24,644 nucleotides of DNA from Saccoglossus kowalevskii (GCF_000003605.2 NW_003137831.1:136918-161561), one strand, 5' to 3'; positions 10,159 through 20,692 are shown, numbered from the stretch's first letter. The notes: a model not told the origin generated them from the sequence alone. Numbers and translations are program-made.

Positions 10159-10405
10159 GAACTTTGGTAGTGTAGTGGCTTTTGTGAAATCACCCTACAA
10201 TACATGAGTTTATTACAAAAATATGTAACACTGTCAATGTTTTTGAGCCATAAATAATGAGATCACCTTACAACCTAATAAATACAATACCCACATTTCA
10301 TCGTGAAAATCAACAATATACAGGTTAGGCCAGACAAACAAATCACACCTGCTACATTGCACTTTAGATTTTGCATTTCGTTAAAAGTCTGCTTGCTGCG
10401 ACAAT
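10159..10405 (+). repeat. Duplicated upstream block lying inside the copy 2 intron
   Basis: It opens with part of a second-family unit (GAACTTTGGTAGTG, AAATCACCC, GTAACACTGTC) and continues with CTAATAAATACAATACCCACA, CAATATACAGGTTAGGCCAGACAAA and GCACTTTAGATTTTGCATTT. All are shared with 3760-4000 and 22600-22800. In those two places the block precedes the promoter. Here it follows exon 1, so the order has been rearranged. Confidence 0.65.
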
Positions 10406-10725
10406 GTTTGTATGTATGTGTGTGCATGCATACTATTTCTCTCGTTAAACATGGACCAATGTTGACATAGCTAGGATGCAATGACCCTTTGTGATGAAGT
10501 ACATAGAACATAGCACAAATACTACAACATTGTCATGAGCATCTAGATCACAGTCTCTTTATCTCAGATTTAGTAAACAAGTAATTGATCTAGCTTCGCT
10601 AGCAAGGCTTAGTGTTCTTGTTCATTGTCTCGAAAAACTTCAAAAAGAAAGAGCAATATTTTAACTTATTTGCTAATTTCCAGTTTCAGTATGTTCATTA
10701 ATGTTACTTCATTTCGTTTCTTTAG

Positions 10726-11406
10726 AGACGAGAATGGAACAATTGAGTAAGCTTATTGCCGAGAGCCAGTCAAAAATGTTCAGTAGTACTGGTGCCTGGG
10801 TGGGAGATCAGTACCCACCACCTCATTCGTCACGAAGCGTCACCATTACAATCAACAACACATCTTATATAATTCAACACCACTCGGTGAATGACAAACA
10901 AGGAGAATCAAAAGTTGATGGTTGAACAAAACTGAAACCTTTCTCCAAGGGGACATATGATGCGAATCTCTCCGACTGTTGCGAGGTTGCGAGTCACAAA
11001 TGACATTTAAAGCAACACGCACCATGCATCACAAGGGCCAACCTTTTTGAAATAGAGTCCAAACAAAACAAAAATAAACTAATAACATTAATGCGTGACA
11101 AAAACGTCATTTATTTGCAAATGGACGGACCACCGACCTACTTCAGTCCGCATGCCTATTCCCAGAGGTGGTTGCCGTGGGGGTATTGGGCATACCAAGT
11201 TCGGTGTGTGTTTTGGAAAAATCGGAGATCTCATTTCTGTCCCAGGGCCAACTCCTGGGAGAGTGACTGTTAACTGGAACGGAAGGTCCCAAGAAACAGG
11301 CTTCACAATTTATTACAATGGAAATAAAACTTATAATGCGACCATGAACGTAGATCTGGAACAACATCTAAGTGAAATGTACAAGCTCAGTCAAATTTTA
11401 CACTGA
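10726..11406 (+). pseudogene. Broken coding exon, copy 2 of the unrecognised gene family
   Basis: The exon follows a TTTAG acceptor and starts at ATG 10734 in the GAGAATGGA context. The first 63 codons are open, begin MEQLSKLIAE, contain SVTITINNTS, and show no signal peptide. They end at TGA 10923, where copy 1 has TGG (5671-5673), so this is a nonsense change. Frame changes follow between about 10970 and 10985, near 11015, and near 11155-11175. The 3' part is open and carries TKFGVCFG, VTVNWNG, ETGFTIYY and ATMNVDLE. The native stop is lost by a small insertion, so the frame runs on to TGA 11404-11406. It is more decayed than copy 1. The upstream portion of the family's coding region is best seen here. 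Confidence 0.82.
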
Positions 11407-11475
11407 CAAATGTATTTTGCCGATGTCGTTAATCAACTGTCACCATTATGAAATACAATAAATCTCAGTGATACC
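11407..11475 (+). other. Conserved 3' flank of copy 2 with AATAAA
   Basis: TTTTGCCGATGTCGTTAATCAACTGTCACCATTAT and ATCTCAGTGA match the 3' flanks of copies 1 and 3. An AATAAA hexamer at 11457-11462 sits in this conserved block and could be the polyadenylation signal of the ancestral gene. Confidence 0.55.
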
Positions 11476-14400
11476 ATATCTAAAGAAATATTTTCTGACA
11501 TTATTCAGGATGAAATAGTTGCTGGTTCCCGGCGTCAATCGCATTTCGGGCAAAAACAAGTCGGAACCAGTGTTTTTTTGTGTCCGCAAAATATACTTGT
11601 AAATAACATCAAATACAAAGCTTGTAACATTATAATAGAGGGCTAAACGTCGAATGTACGTTACATTGGTAAGTTAAACTAATCATACTTTTTATGGTAT
11701 CACTTTACGCCCAAATGACCAAAGAGTTACAAATTAATATGAACAGCATCTCGATTTGGTCTATTTTTAAAACTTAAGTCCTGTTTGTAATTTTCAACTG
11801 ATAGCGTTCAGTGGCAGTGAGCAGTTGTTTGAAGATTCTTTCAGAATCTGGCTGAGTACAATACAAGTGTTTTCAAGTTGTTGTTTGTGGATATTTCATT
11901 TATTCACCTATACCAACCATATTTTATTCACGATTAACCCTATTTGGAGTACCAATCGACACTATTTGTAATACCAACAATCAACCCACTTTGAAAAACA
12001 ACCCTCATTGTAATAACAATTATTGTGGGAATGAATCACAAAAACTTTTTCTGACTTAAAACCCACCAGGAGAATTTTTAATATTTTATAGCGAGTTCGT
12101 AATAAGGAAGAGAACCATCAGCTGAGAACCATGCTCTTATTTTTATACAGAATATATGCTCTGAAAGTCAAAAACCGTTTAATATGCAATGTCTGAATGC
12201 AATATAATTTGTAGTCATTGTTTTCATATAATTTACATATTAAAAGTTGACTTGTGGCCCCTGTATCTACTTATGAATATTCATGACCTAGATCTAACAA
12301 TCATATAATCAAAAAGCCAATAATCCTCATCGTTATCCAGACAGCCAAAGTTGTCAGATCAACTTCAGTACATTTTGATGCATCCAGGAACATATTTCTA
12401 CTAACAGAAGTACTCACGAATCTGAAATTTGTTTTACAGTTTTGATATTGTATTGCAGTGACCTTTGAAATAAAAGAAAGTAAAAATGCCAAAACAAATA
12501 TATCCAACTCGCCTAGTGAGAAATACAACCTACAATATGCAAAGAAAATATGCTAACCTCTAGTCTACATAGTCTATTCTATTGCACAATGGAGCACGAA
12601 CAGAACTAATAACCTCACTAATCTGAAATTCTTCCAGCATGTATGGGCCAATTGCATAACAGTTTGTAAATTCTCCCAATGACTGGACACAACGTCAACT
12701 TTGTCTATTATGCATTTTGTTTATAAACTCGTGAGTGGAGCACTATTTGGGATTCAGCGAGAATATATTGATTAGTATCAGTAAAATACGAGGACATTAT
12801 TCACCTTGTATTTACTGTGTCTCAAAGTTTAACTTTTGACATTACATCACGGTAACGACTGACAGTACAAAGAACTTAATCCAATGAGTGGGTGTGGGTA
12901 TTTATGATACATGGTGACATCGGCGTGGCCTGTCACACGAACAATATCCTGGCAAATTTTCAAATACATTAATAACTCTTTCTTTTACTACATGTCTTGT
13001 TGTTGGTGGTAATTCAAGTAGGGTCATGTACCGGTAATATATATATAACAACATCTACATATTGCTTAGTAATGTTCAAACTGCCAAGATGACTTATATG
13101 TTGGTGTTGTATCGGTATTTATAATATCGAATGATTGATAATTAGGACTGGACAATAAAGCATTTATTCCATAGCATGGCTGTCCAATGCCATTTGCTAA
13201 AAAAGAAACAATCACCTGGCGCAAGTGAATAAATCACACACAACACAACAAACAAAGTGAAAATTGTGGGATAGCTGACAAAATAACCATCAGAACACAT
13301 CATCTTGTTTCAATCAGTTGAGTTGATTGAGACAGGTTAAAAACTAAATAAAACAAACTTCATGCACAAAGTCAAACTTGCAGAATTCATTCACTGAATA
13401 GTTTTAAAAAAAAACAGCAGACAAGATGTTAAAATGCCAATAACAAGTTTTAGCAAAATCAATGTCCAAAAGTACAGATTTATGCGTAATCTACAGTCTC
13501 ATGGATCAACCAGTGACAAGTCTCGTCCTCTAAATCCTTCTGAGCAATTAGAGTTTGACAATCATCAGCCATTTGCTATATCAGTTTCTAGCTGTAGTTG
13601 TAACTCGTTTTGTCAGGTAGCATACAGATTAATCAGTCAATCAGTCTTGGAAATTAAATGCATACCAAAGGCAATTCCATGATTACATGTTAAATATTAG
13701 CATGTGATATCGAAAATAAAAAAATCTACATGACTAACGATGTCTAGTGTCCACTTAGAATCCTATTCTTGTTACCAGTCACATTCAACCAAGCATTAGT
13801 GGTTACTTTGCAAGCAATTTCGTGCCTGGCCATGAATCTTAAGGAACTGTTTGATATGATAAATCAAGCTATACTGGCAAAAGTCTGGATGCTTCAAGTG
13901 AAATTAAAATGCAACAGCATGCATTGACTAGCCCTCCACGATAGTCTAAATGCAGTCAGTATAAGGGTCAACATAAAAACTTGGATATGTAACCTACTGT
14001 GGCCATTGTATAGAATGGCGTGGCCACCAAGGTGAGTAAGATCGCCAATACTTGTGTGTGTCTGCTGTGTCCAAGTCATACACTAAGAGTCAGAAGCAAT
14101 TATGATAAGAAGCAGAATCAATCTCACAAACAAACTAATCCACCCTACCCTCTGTTTACATTTATAATTTATAGTTTTAACTTGCATATCATAACCGAAT
14201 TTCAGCATGAAAACTACATCGAGGAATAATTCCATGTCACAAGTATATTGCAGGTTGAGACATTGTCATTTGTGTCAAGAGACTGGTTAGTAACAGGTTC
14301 CACAAACACATTAGAATATGTTGGGTTACTTTTAACTTGATGCCTTTCGGCCTTGTATGTATTATACACCTATAAATGCGGTCAGCTTGACTATAAAAAG

Positions 14401-14583
14401 TATATTTATGTCTGTTTTATGTATTCACACCACATTACCACGTTCTATAACTACGAGTTACTGAGATGGGATTCTACTATGATGGGGTTAAACATCGTGT
14501 TCTTAAACCAATCATCTGAGGTACCAGGGATCGCTATTTTCGCCACCTTCTCACTGAACAATGACACAAATAGGTAGAATACG
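11476..14583. other. Long AT-rich stretch with no supported feature
   Basis: No conserved coding frame, RNA gene or transposon end is visible in about 3.1 kb. Open frames at 12301, 13434, 13894 and 14353 are short and have no recognisable motif. A short inverted pair, CTGGTTCC at 11522-11529 and GGAACCAG at 11563-11570, could form a hairpin. (TA)n-rich sequence occurs near 13035-13050. Confidence 0.45.
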
Positions 14584-15155
14584 TGTCAACTTCTAAGTCT
14601 TACTCGCTCGCCAAGAACTCACCAAGACTCTCTCAAGGCTGACCCAAGACTGCGATTCTTGTGGTGTTCTGCAAAGACCAACTAAGACTCTATTATTCAC
14701 TTTCAAATCTTTAACCAATTACAGGGGAGTATAAAGACTATAAGGCGTAGCCTTCAATCATACAGCCAATCACACGAAGTACTGAAAACGTCATATCCTG
14801 TAAATTAATCGTCTGCCATAACGGGAAATACCAAACTATCAGAAATAGTTCCAGTCAATGATTTCAGTTCCGACCAAGACGCCGCATAGGTCTAATGGTG
14901 ACAAGTTATGGAAATGTGTTGAATGATATAAACCAGCTATAAACTAGAACAGTTATCAAGTCGTATCAGTGACCGATCCTTCAGACACAAAAATAAATCA
15001 TTACACTACATTCTTTCGTGTTTTGTAGAAATTCGTCCTCTGTCTGTGTATCTGATAGTCGTCATTATAACTCTATTTTCTGGCTTTATTTAGTTTATCT
15101 TGGTCCTATTGCAATTCTCCAGTCAGTTTATTTAAATTAATGTGGCGTCTTGACA
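14584..15155 (+). mobile_element. Orphan LTR of a retrotransposon (572 bp)
   Basis: It begins TGTCAAC and ends TCTTGACA, giving the TG...CA ends and TGTCAA/TTGACA inverted termini expected of an LTR. Inside are a CCAAT box (14715-14719), TATAAAG (14730-14736) and AATAAA (14992-14997), in the order of a retroviral-type U3-R-U5 promoter and poly(A) site. The U3 contains several CAAGACT boxes. It is followed after two bases by a primer-binding-like site. No second LTR and no internal coding region on this strand follow in the window, so it is a 5' LTR fragment of a truncated element. Confidence 0.75.
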
Positions 15156-15157
15156 AA

Positions 15158-15174
15158 TGGTGGCAGCGAAGGGA
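15158..15174 (+). other. Primer-binding-like site next to the LTR
   Basis: TGGTGGCAGCGAAGGGA begins with the TGG that pairs with a tRNA 3' CCA end, two bases after the LTR. TGGTGGCAGCG-type sites of this form are familiar from metazoan Ty3/gypsy elements. The exact tRNA cannot be named from the sequence alone. Internal sequence after it quickly becomes ordinary AT-rich DNA. Confidence 0.65.
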
Positions 15175-15820
15175 TATTGTTTACATAAATAAAATCCTTT
15201 AGAATGAACTGGTTATTTGTGGTTTGATTGCATGGTTCGGTCAAGAACGTCAATGTATACAATCAAATTATATTTGCCTGGCCTTCACGTTGTGAATCAA
15301 AAGATCTATTATATCACAACTATATTGAGTTATATTTTGAATAGGTTTATATGAATATTGTTTGTCGTCAGTTGTGTCGAATTGAGTGAAGCTTGGCTGA
15401 ATTTGTTGTGGTTCTGTGATATTGTGCTTTTGTATGTATGCCAAAATCCCGGGAATTCCCTGTGACTGGCGTTAGAGGCAATAAATCTGCGTAACAAGAC
15501 CGTTACTGGTTTATTACTAACATGGCTGAAGAAGTAATAATAACAACAACAAAAGTGTACAATAACTATAATGAACTTGAGAGGGCGCTGCCCTAATGTG
15601 AACTCAGTAATATCAAAATGGTAATGTCCATGTATATTGTCTGTCTGTCAGTCTGTCATCTTCCATGTGTTGTAAGGGACTAAGTTAGTATCAGTATCTA
15701 TTTTGAGGTTGAGTTTTGTGCCTGCTACTCCAACCTTTTCCCACAATGCTTTTTTATGTTGCCTATGATTAGTAAGCTTCCCATTTCAAACACCCTGTCT
15801 TGATTCGATGAGTGATGAAT

Positions 15821-16495
15821 GGCAGAATGCACAGTTTTGAAACTTGCATAGTGGTTCTTTTTGTGGCAGATATGGCATTCTTTTCCATAGACGGGACACT
15901 TCTTTGGCTAATGTTTTATACCGCAGTTACTACAGTTATTTGTTGTAGTGCTCCCTTGGGTAGGTGTGCTTCTTTGTTGAGTTTTCTGAGCATGTCAATG
16001 TGTTTTTCCTGATGTCATTTGTTTGATTTCGTTACTTGTTGTTTCTACTGCAATGCACTTGTCACATACCCTCTCCAGCGTGATTTCATCAATCTGTAGG
16101 AGTTTCTCCTATAACTCATTGTCAGTTAGTGGGAATATTGTCTTTCTCGGTAAATTCTCACTGACCTGCTAGCTTTTGTAGCGATGTAAAGTAATACATT
16201 CTATGCCTTCTGTCCACTTCAAAATTTGTATCTGTTGAATACTATTCTCTCTTTCCCTTGGAAGTGAATGTGAAGCACGACCTCGTATTTGGTTCTATCT
16301 TCATCCTCACTCCATGTAAACTGATTATATCTTTCGTGTGCATCAAATCCTATGACGTTCAATAGTCTAGCAATTTTGACAGCCTCTGATTTTTGTCTGC
16401 GTCATGAATATTTCGAAGTCTTGCTTGAATCGTCTCCAATTCTCAAAAATATTGCCTTGTAGGGAAAATGGTTCAGGTAGCCTGAAGTCTGATGG
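15821..16495 (-). pseudogene. Decayed Ty3/gypsy-type Gag with zinc knuckle
   Basis: Reading leftwards from 16495, the translation begins SDFRLPEPFSLQGN and FENWRRFKQDFEIFM. In another frame it continues with KIARLLNVIGFDAHERYNQF, then DNEL-EKLLQIDEITLERVCDK, and ends in a CCHC-like knuckle at 15840-15934. The knuckle reads CSNCGIKH, a TAG stop, then CPVYGKECHICHKKNHYA. This order is typical of the Gag of metazoan gypsy elements. At least two frameshifts and several stops make it non-functional. Protease and reverse transcriptase do not follow on the left. Its right edge abuts the DIRS-like element, which may have inserted in or next to it. Confidence 0.8.
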
Positions 16496-16854
16496 CCTTT
16501 AGGTAGATGGTTTTCAACCCGCCTATTATGCACCATAGACTCTGCCTACAGTTAAAAATAGTCATTTTGACTGACCAGAGTCAGAATTTTCCGAGAGAGC
16601 AGAAAATTAAAATCAATTAAAAATGAACACCATCTAGTTACTAAAGAATGGTGTCTTACCTTGCCAGAGAACGCTAGACCCCAACCCAAATTCTGGGGTA
16701 ACTAACTTTCCAAAAGACAGGCCGAAACGGTTTTGCATGAGGGCATAGACCAAAAGCAAGACCTGTGAAGTTCCAAGGAGTGCTGATGGGAGAAAACTAT
16801 CCGCAAACTGATGAGACTGTTTTATCGCCTATGCGCAGAGATCCCTGTGGTCAT

Positions 16855-17757
16855 TCAGGCTGGGGCAGTAACCAGAGTCTGACCCACTACGATGGGACCC
16901 ACCCTAAAAAGACCTTCTTCAATGAATTGGGTATCTCTTAGGTAGTAGTTGATAAAGACGTTTTGTGTTCTCCAGAAGCCTGCCCTCAGCACATGCTCGA
17001 GAGGGGCACCTGACACAAGAGCTAGTGAGTTAGCAATTGCAAGGACCTCATGCGCTCTGCAGACTCTGTGTCGAGGAAGCCAGGTTATAGGCCTCCAACA
17101 CAGTTGCCGTGATCAACCTGGCGATGGAAGTCGGGAGGCTGGCCTGTCTTGCTTGCCCTTGCCATAACACAAAACATGTGCTTGCTCCCATGCCTTGCCT
17201 TCCTAGTATGTATCGTAATAACTCAGTGCTCCTCCCGGCCAACAATGTTTGCCAGCTACGGGATGACAATCGGTTGTGGATTGTGTCCTGGGATTTGATT
17301 CTTGGTGAGAAACCCGATTTGTGTCTTAAGCACAACTTGATTGTCCACAAAGGCGACGCACCCGTCCAAAAAGAACAGGGTCCCAGTTTCGACCGACGCC
17401 TACCTGAGGCAAGGGCTAGTAGGAAGAACGGTTTCCACATCAAATACTTGAGTGGTGCTGATCGCGGAGGCTCAACATAGACGCAGACAACACAGCTGAC
17501 AAGTTCCAATTGGGCGGTTCCCTTGTTCAGGGTTTAGACCTCTGATTGTGGGAAGCAGTAAACAGTCTCCTGATAACAGGACAATCGGCTAGCTTTGATG
17601 GCTGACCAGGCTGACCTGAGTAGGACAAGCCTAGTTTGTCAAACATCAATCGGTGTACATAGGCTGAGTTGGTAGAAACCCTGTTCACCCTGGCCAGGAC
17701 ATTGGCAGCCCACTCAGATAAACTTTCTGTCTGTGCGAGTCTACTGAGAGCCTCCAT
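16855..17757 (-). pseudogene. Tyrosine recombinase of the DIRS-like element, broken
   Basis: The N-terminal core-binding part starts at 17757 (SEWAANVLARVNRVSTNSAY). The catalytic domain has box I in LKYLMWKPFFLLALASGRRRSK (Arg of GRRRS). The C-terminal part, in another frame near 17060-16855, has AHEVLAIANSLAL and FINYYLRD with the tyrosine nucleophile, ending VGPIVVGQTLVTAPA and TGA at 16855-16857. The expected Arg of the HxxR box is Leu (AHEVL). Two frame breaks (near 17530 and near 17060) and this substitution show it is inactive. In an intact element the enzyme would integrate a circular DNA intermediate. Confidence 0.8.
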
Positions 17758-17929
17758 GCGTGTAAGTGGTAAACTGCTGGGCTCAGACAGCAGATCTGGG
17801 AAGCACTACTGGTGTCTCAACTAGCATTTCCAACAGTAGTGGAAACCAGGCCTTCGTTGGGCAATTGGGCGCCACCAGCGTCAAAATGCAGGTCTGCTCC
17901 TGTCAAAGTTTATCCAGTACCTGGTGAAT

Positions 17930-18250
17930 TAGCAGTAAAGGAGGAAAGGCGAATGCGTCCATGTGGATTTATAGGATCAACAAAGCGTCCATGGCCCAAG
18001 CTTCTGGAGTGTCATATACACCGAGAGCTTGGCATTCCGGGGTGTGGCGAACAGGTCTAGCTTTGGGCCTAAGCGTTCTGGAGCCTCCAAGCCGGAATAC
18101 ACTGGTGCAATCTGTCTGTGACAGGAATATGTGGCCAAGGGTTCGATGAGTCCCCATGAGGCTTGTAGCAGTCAATAAGTTCCAACCAGGCCTTTCATCT
18201 AACGTATGCCCATCTTCATCCCCCATCGCAGAGGTAAGCATCAAAGGTGA
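17930..18250 (-). pseudogene. Remnant of RNase H domain, DIRS/gypsy type
   Basis: Near 18245-18195 the sequence fits the start of an RNase H domain (TDAS-x-x-GWGA-like, ending in an LDER-type box) after small indels. Only about 15 residues later comes an LADxLSR-like box (HIFLSQTD, about 18140-18115). Next is DLFATPRNAKL (about 18057-18025) and, after a frameshift, PEAWAMDALLI and MDAFAFPP. The last motifs belong to the region following RNase H in DIRS and some gypsy polyproteins. The usual ~90 residues between the first two boxes are missing. Confidence 0.65.
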
Positions 18251-18259
18251 ACGGCCGGG

Positions 18260-18990
18260 GTAGACAACCACCAAAGGAAGAGGAGGAACCACCACCAGGT
18301 CCCTTCTTCCTGGGGAGCGCGCCACCACTCTTCCATCCCCCGGAAGGGTTTGGGTGCTTGCCTCTTGACTGACTCTGGCCAGCAGGGGCTGCCTTTGAAT
18401 GTTGTTTTTCTGAGCTAGAAGTGGCTTCCGTTTGCCTTTGACAGGAGCCAGCTGGCTAGCAGACTCGACCTTAACCATCTGGTCGGTGACCTCCTGAAGA
18501 TCCACGACTGCTCCCGCCATCTCCCCATCAGCTCACTGGAGAAAACACATGCATCCAAGACAGCTTCCTGTTGTACGGCAGTAGCCCCAGCTAAGAGAGT
18601 CAGGTGACACTGGAGGATGTCACACATGGCTGTGCGATGTCCTGCTAGGAGCTGTGTTGCCTGGTCATTTCTGCTTGAGGTTCTGAAAACGTCCACGGAA
18701 CATGGCCGTCCCCTTTCACCCGTCCTGCTGAACAGAAGTTCGCGGTACCGGGGTTGGGGGAAGGAACCTTGGGATCTGGCCGGGGGCATTGGGCTTTGTC
18801 CCAGACTTTGATGGTATCAGAGCCGGAGACCACACTGATCAGATAGCGTTTGAAGGAGTTTTGCATAAGATTACCCCAGCCAGGTGCATTAGGCGCCACC
18901 TCCTCTGCCGCCAACCAACGCCTCCCATCTGTGGAACCTTCGTTGCACTCCGCACATGGCCAAGGATGCTTTGGAACCTGGCGCATGTGA
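18260..18990 (-). pseudogene. DIRS-like Gag, C-terminal segment, several frameshifts
   Basis: An Ala/Leu-rich helical stretch (LLAGHRTAMCDILQ, LTLLAGATAVQQEAVLD) at about 18645-18535 is followed by a charged, Gln/Arg-rich region. After that comes a Gly/Ser-rich tail (RKKGPGGGSSSSFGG) near 18320-18260, read in another frame. Such a helical region and basic or Gly-rich tail are usual at the end of Gag in this group. The pieces lie in at least three frames. The region then passes directly to RNase H-like sequence, with no reverse transcriptase between. Confidence 0.55.
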
Positions 18991-19392
18991 TCCCATAAGC
19001 GTCAAAGCTACAGTAAGCAACTGCTTGAAGATCGAGAGTTGGGGTATGTACATCTCATCCTTTGGCTGGATGATACTTCGTAGTCATTACGAATGGATGA
19101 CTTTGATGGGCCAAGGTAGTACCCATCAAGTCTGACATGGCAAACTGCCTCCCCTCATCGTAAAAATGTGAGTGAGAGCGTGTCTGACTGAGCGTCTGAT
19201 GGCTGGGTTGGACCCCTCTGAGAACACCTATGGGCCAGCAAGAAGGGTGGGATATCCACGGCGCAGGCCAGACTCAATGGGAAATTCCTGGTACCAGCTC
19301 TACACGAAGAACCCTGGCTGGCTGCTTGCAGGGGGGAGGTACAATGTGCGTCCTTCCCTGGTTGCTCGGCCCAAAGACTGGAGACCTGACTG

Positions 19393-19949
19393 CTAGCACC
19401 CCGTCGACCATCTGTGAACTAGATCCCGATGGAGACCCAGTGCCACTAGCCTGTGCCTCACCCTCATCCCAATTAATGGAGAGGTTGGGGCTGGGATCGA
19501 GGGGATCTCGGAAAAAAGCATGTCTTGAACGTGAATGACACTCTTAGAGTGCTTCTTCCTGCTTGCCGACCAAGGGGCTGCAGTGGAGACCACCTGCTCC
19601 GCCTTCATTTGGTCTACCCAGCCTGCAAGGGATGCAATTTGTCCTGACAGTCCCTCAACCAAAGCCTTCATCTCAGAGGCAAACCAGGCGCTGTGCAAGG
19701 AGGGTCCACTGAGGAGCAACGGCCCCTAAGGAGTAAAAACCTCCAGGGGCACAGCATCACCGTTCCTGGTATGATCGAGCAAACCGCTGCCTGAAACAAC
19801 AGACTGTAAGAATGCCCTCCGATCAGCAGGCGGGAGAGAGAAAACTCTGGACCTCCATTGTCGGGCCTCTCACTCTGCGCCACGGTACTAGAAGCAATGG
19901 TATCCAAGTTAGAATACTTTTTGCTCATGCTAACACACCACTCACTCAC
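19393..19949 (-). pseudogene. DIRS-like Gag, middle segment in two frames
   Basis: The first frame (19949 to 19668) opens with MSEWCVSMSKKYSNLDTI. The second (19719 to 19393) has WFASEMKALVEGLSGQIA then WVDQMKAEQV, a heptad-like stretch that could form a coiled coil for Gag assembly. Overlapping frames show a frameshift near 19690-19720. There is no enzyme motif. The assignment to Gag rests on position between the zinc finger and the recombinase-bearing part, and on the composition. Confidence 0.55.
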
Positions 19950-19982
19950 ACCAATTTTACTTGACGTGCGACTGCTAAAAAC

Positions 19983-20165
19983 TCAAGTGACACATTCAGT
20001 CTCAGCTATTTGCACGCAGCCCTGGAACGCATCCCAGGTCTCGGAACCCCAGTTGTGACAAATATCCTCACAACAAAACACCGAACCCCATACATAGTCT
20101 AAGCACATGTAGCATTTTGAATGTGGGTTCCAAGCTGGTAATTCCTTATTGCAAGTGCTGCACAA
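19983..20165 (-). pseudogene. DIRS-like Gag, N-terminal zinc-finger segment
   Basis: The 60-codon frame begins MCSTCNKELPAWNPHSKC. Metal ligand candidates are C2, C5, H15, C18, C21, C31/C32 and C36. This cysteine/histidine-rich N terminus is familiar from DIRS-like and related Gag-like proteins, where it probably binds nucleic acid. The ATG at 20163-20165 is the natural start. The frame stops at 19983, and the continuing Gag sequence (SKKYSNLD) is found in a different frame, so a break separates them. Confidence 0.65.
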
Positions 20166-20419
20166 CCGCCTCGATGTCTGAGATGATAAAACTGGTGGAG
20201 CCTCTGGCGTGTTTGCCCTTTCTTCTATCCATTTCTAGAAACGCATTGGTAAAAATGAACAAGACAAGTTGAAAGCTGACACAAAGAGAACCAATGATGT
20301 GGTCAAATCTGCGTCACTGAGTTTAACTCTTTTCCTTTGTTGTAAATATATAAAACACAAAAAGGGGCGACACAGGGGTAAAAAAATAAGAAAGACTTAT
20401 CTTACCAGCCACAGCGTCG

Positions 20420-20439
20420 GCTGCCACGAATGTGGCAGC
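20420..20439. other. Perfect 8-bp stem hairpin
   Basis: GCTGCCAC, a GAAT loop, then GTGGCAGC, in the leader region of the DIRS-like element between its right end and the Gag start. It may be an RNA structure of the leader or a chance palindrome. Confidence 0.5.
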
Positions 20440-20692
20440 AAGCCAGAGTGAAAACCTGGACAGGAAAAGCAAAACTTGTAGTTTGAGGCGCACTGTTTTT
20501 ATTGATCCACTTGAAGCGGAGAAAAAAACAGAGTGGCGAGTAGGCCAATATGGTTGTGTCTCATGGCGTGAGGGAAAATCTTGAGGTCATGGGGCTTCCC
20601 CTGACCTAGATTTACTTCTACGTCATTGGCTGAATTACAGATTAATACCTACAGTTCAAAATATTCATTTTGACTGACTGGAGTCTATGGTG

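Larger units (their letters stand above)
16531..20692 (-). mobile_element. Internally deleted DIRS-like tyrosine-recombinase retrotransposon
   Basis: A block clearly GC-richer than its flanks reads, on the minus strand, Gag zinc finger, Gag body, RNase H remnant, tyrosine recombinase. That is the DIRS gene content without reverse transcriptase. Candidate ends are a 12-bp inverted pair, CACCATAGACTC at 16531-16542 and GAGTCTATGGTG at 20681-20692. Just inside each end lies a ~38-bp unit starting CCTACAGTT and ending GAGTC (16545-16582 and 20648-20685), in the same orientation at both ends. All coding parts carry frameshifts or stops. The plus-strand open frames in this block are shadows. Element identity is strong. 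The exact ends are inferred. Confidence 0.82.

Noticed and set aside
11088-11367. Minus-strand frames of 72-74 codons
   Set aside because: They are shadows of copy 2. The conserved family motifs read on the plus strand.
11522-11570. CTGGTTCC / GGAACCAG inverted pair as a tRNA or terminator
   Set aside because: There is no cloverleaf or anticodon arm around it, and bacterial-type terminators do not apply to this genome.
15483-15496. TGTTACGC (minus strand) as an exact LTR start
   Set aside because: The 26/28 similarity between the two flanking repeats runs across this point on both sides, so it is unlikely to be the LTR edge itself.
15812-16012. Plus-strand 66-codon hydrophobic frame that looks like a small membrane protein
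   Set aside because: It is the complement of the gypsy zinc knuckle and adjoining Gag. The Lys/Cys-rich minus strand gives Phe/Leu-rich antisense.
17109-17480. 123-codon plus-strand open frame
   Set aside because: It is the antisense shadow of the tyrosine recombinase, whose motifs (LALASGRRRS) read clearly on the minus strand.
17812-19538. Several plus-strand frames of 60-100 codons in the GC-rich block
   Set aside because: They oppose Gag and RNase H remnants of the DIRS-like element and show no domain of their own. The higher GC content lengthens chance frames.
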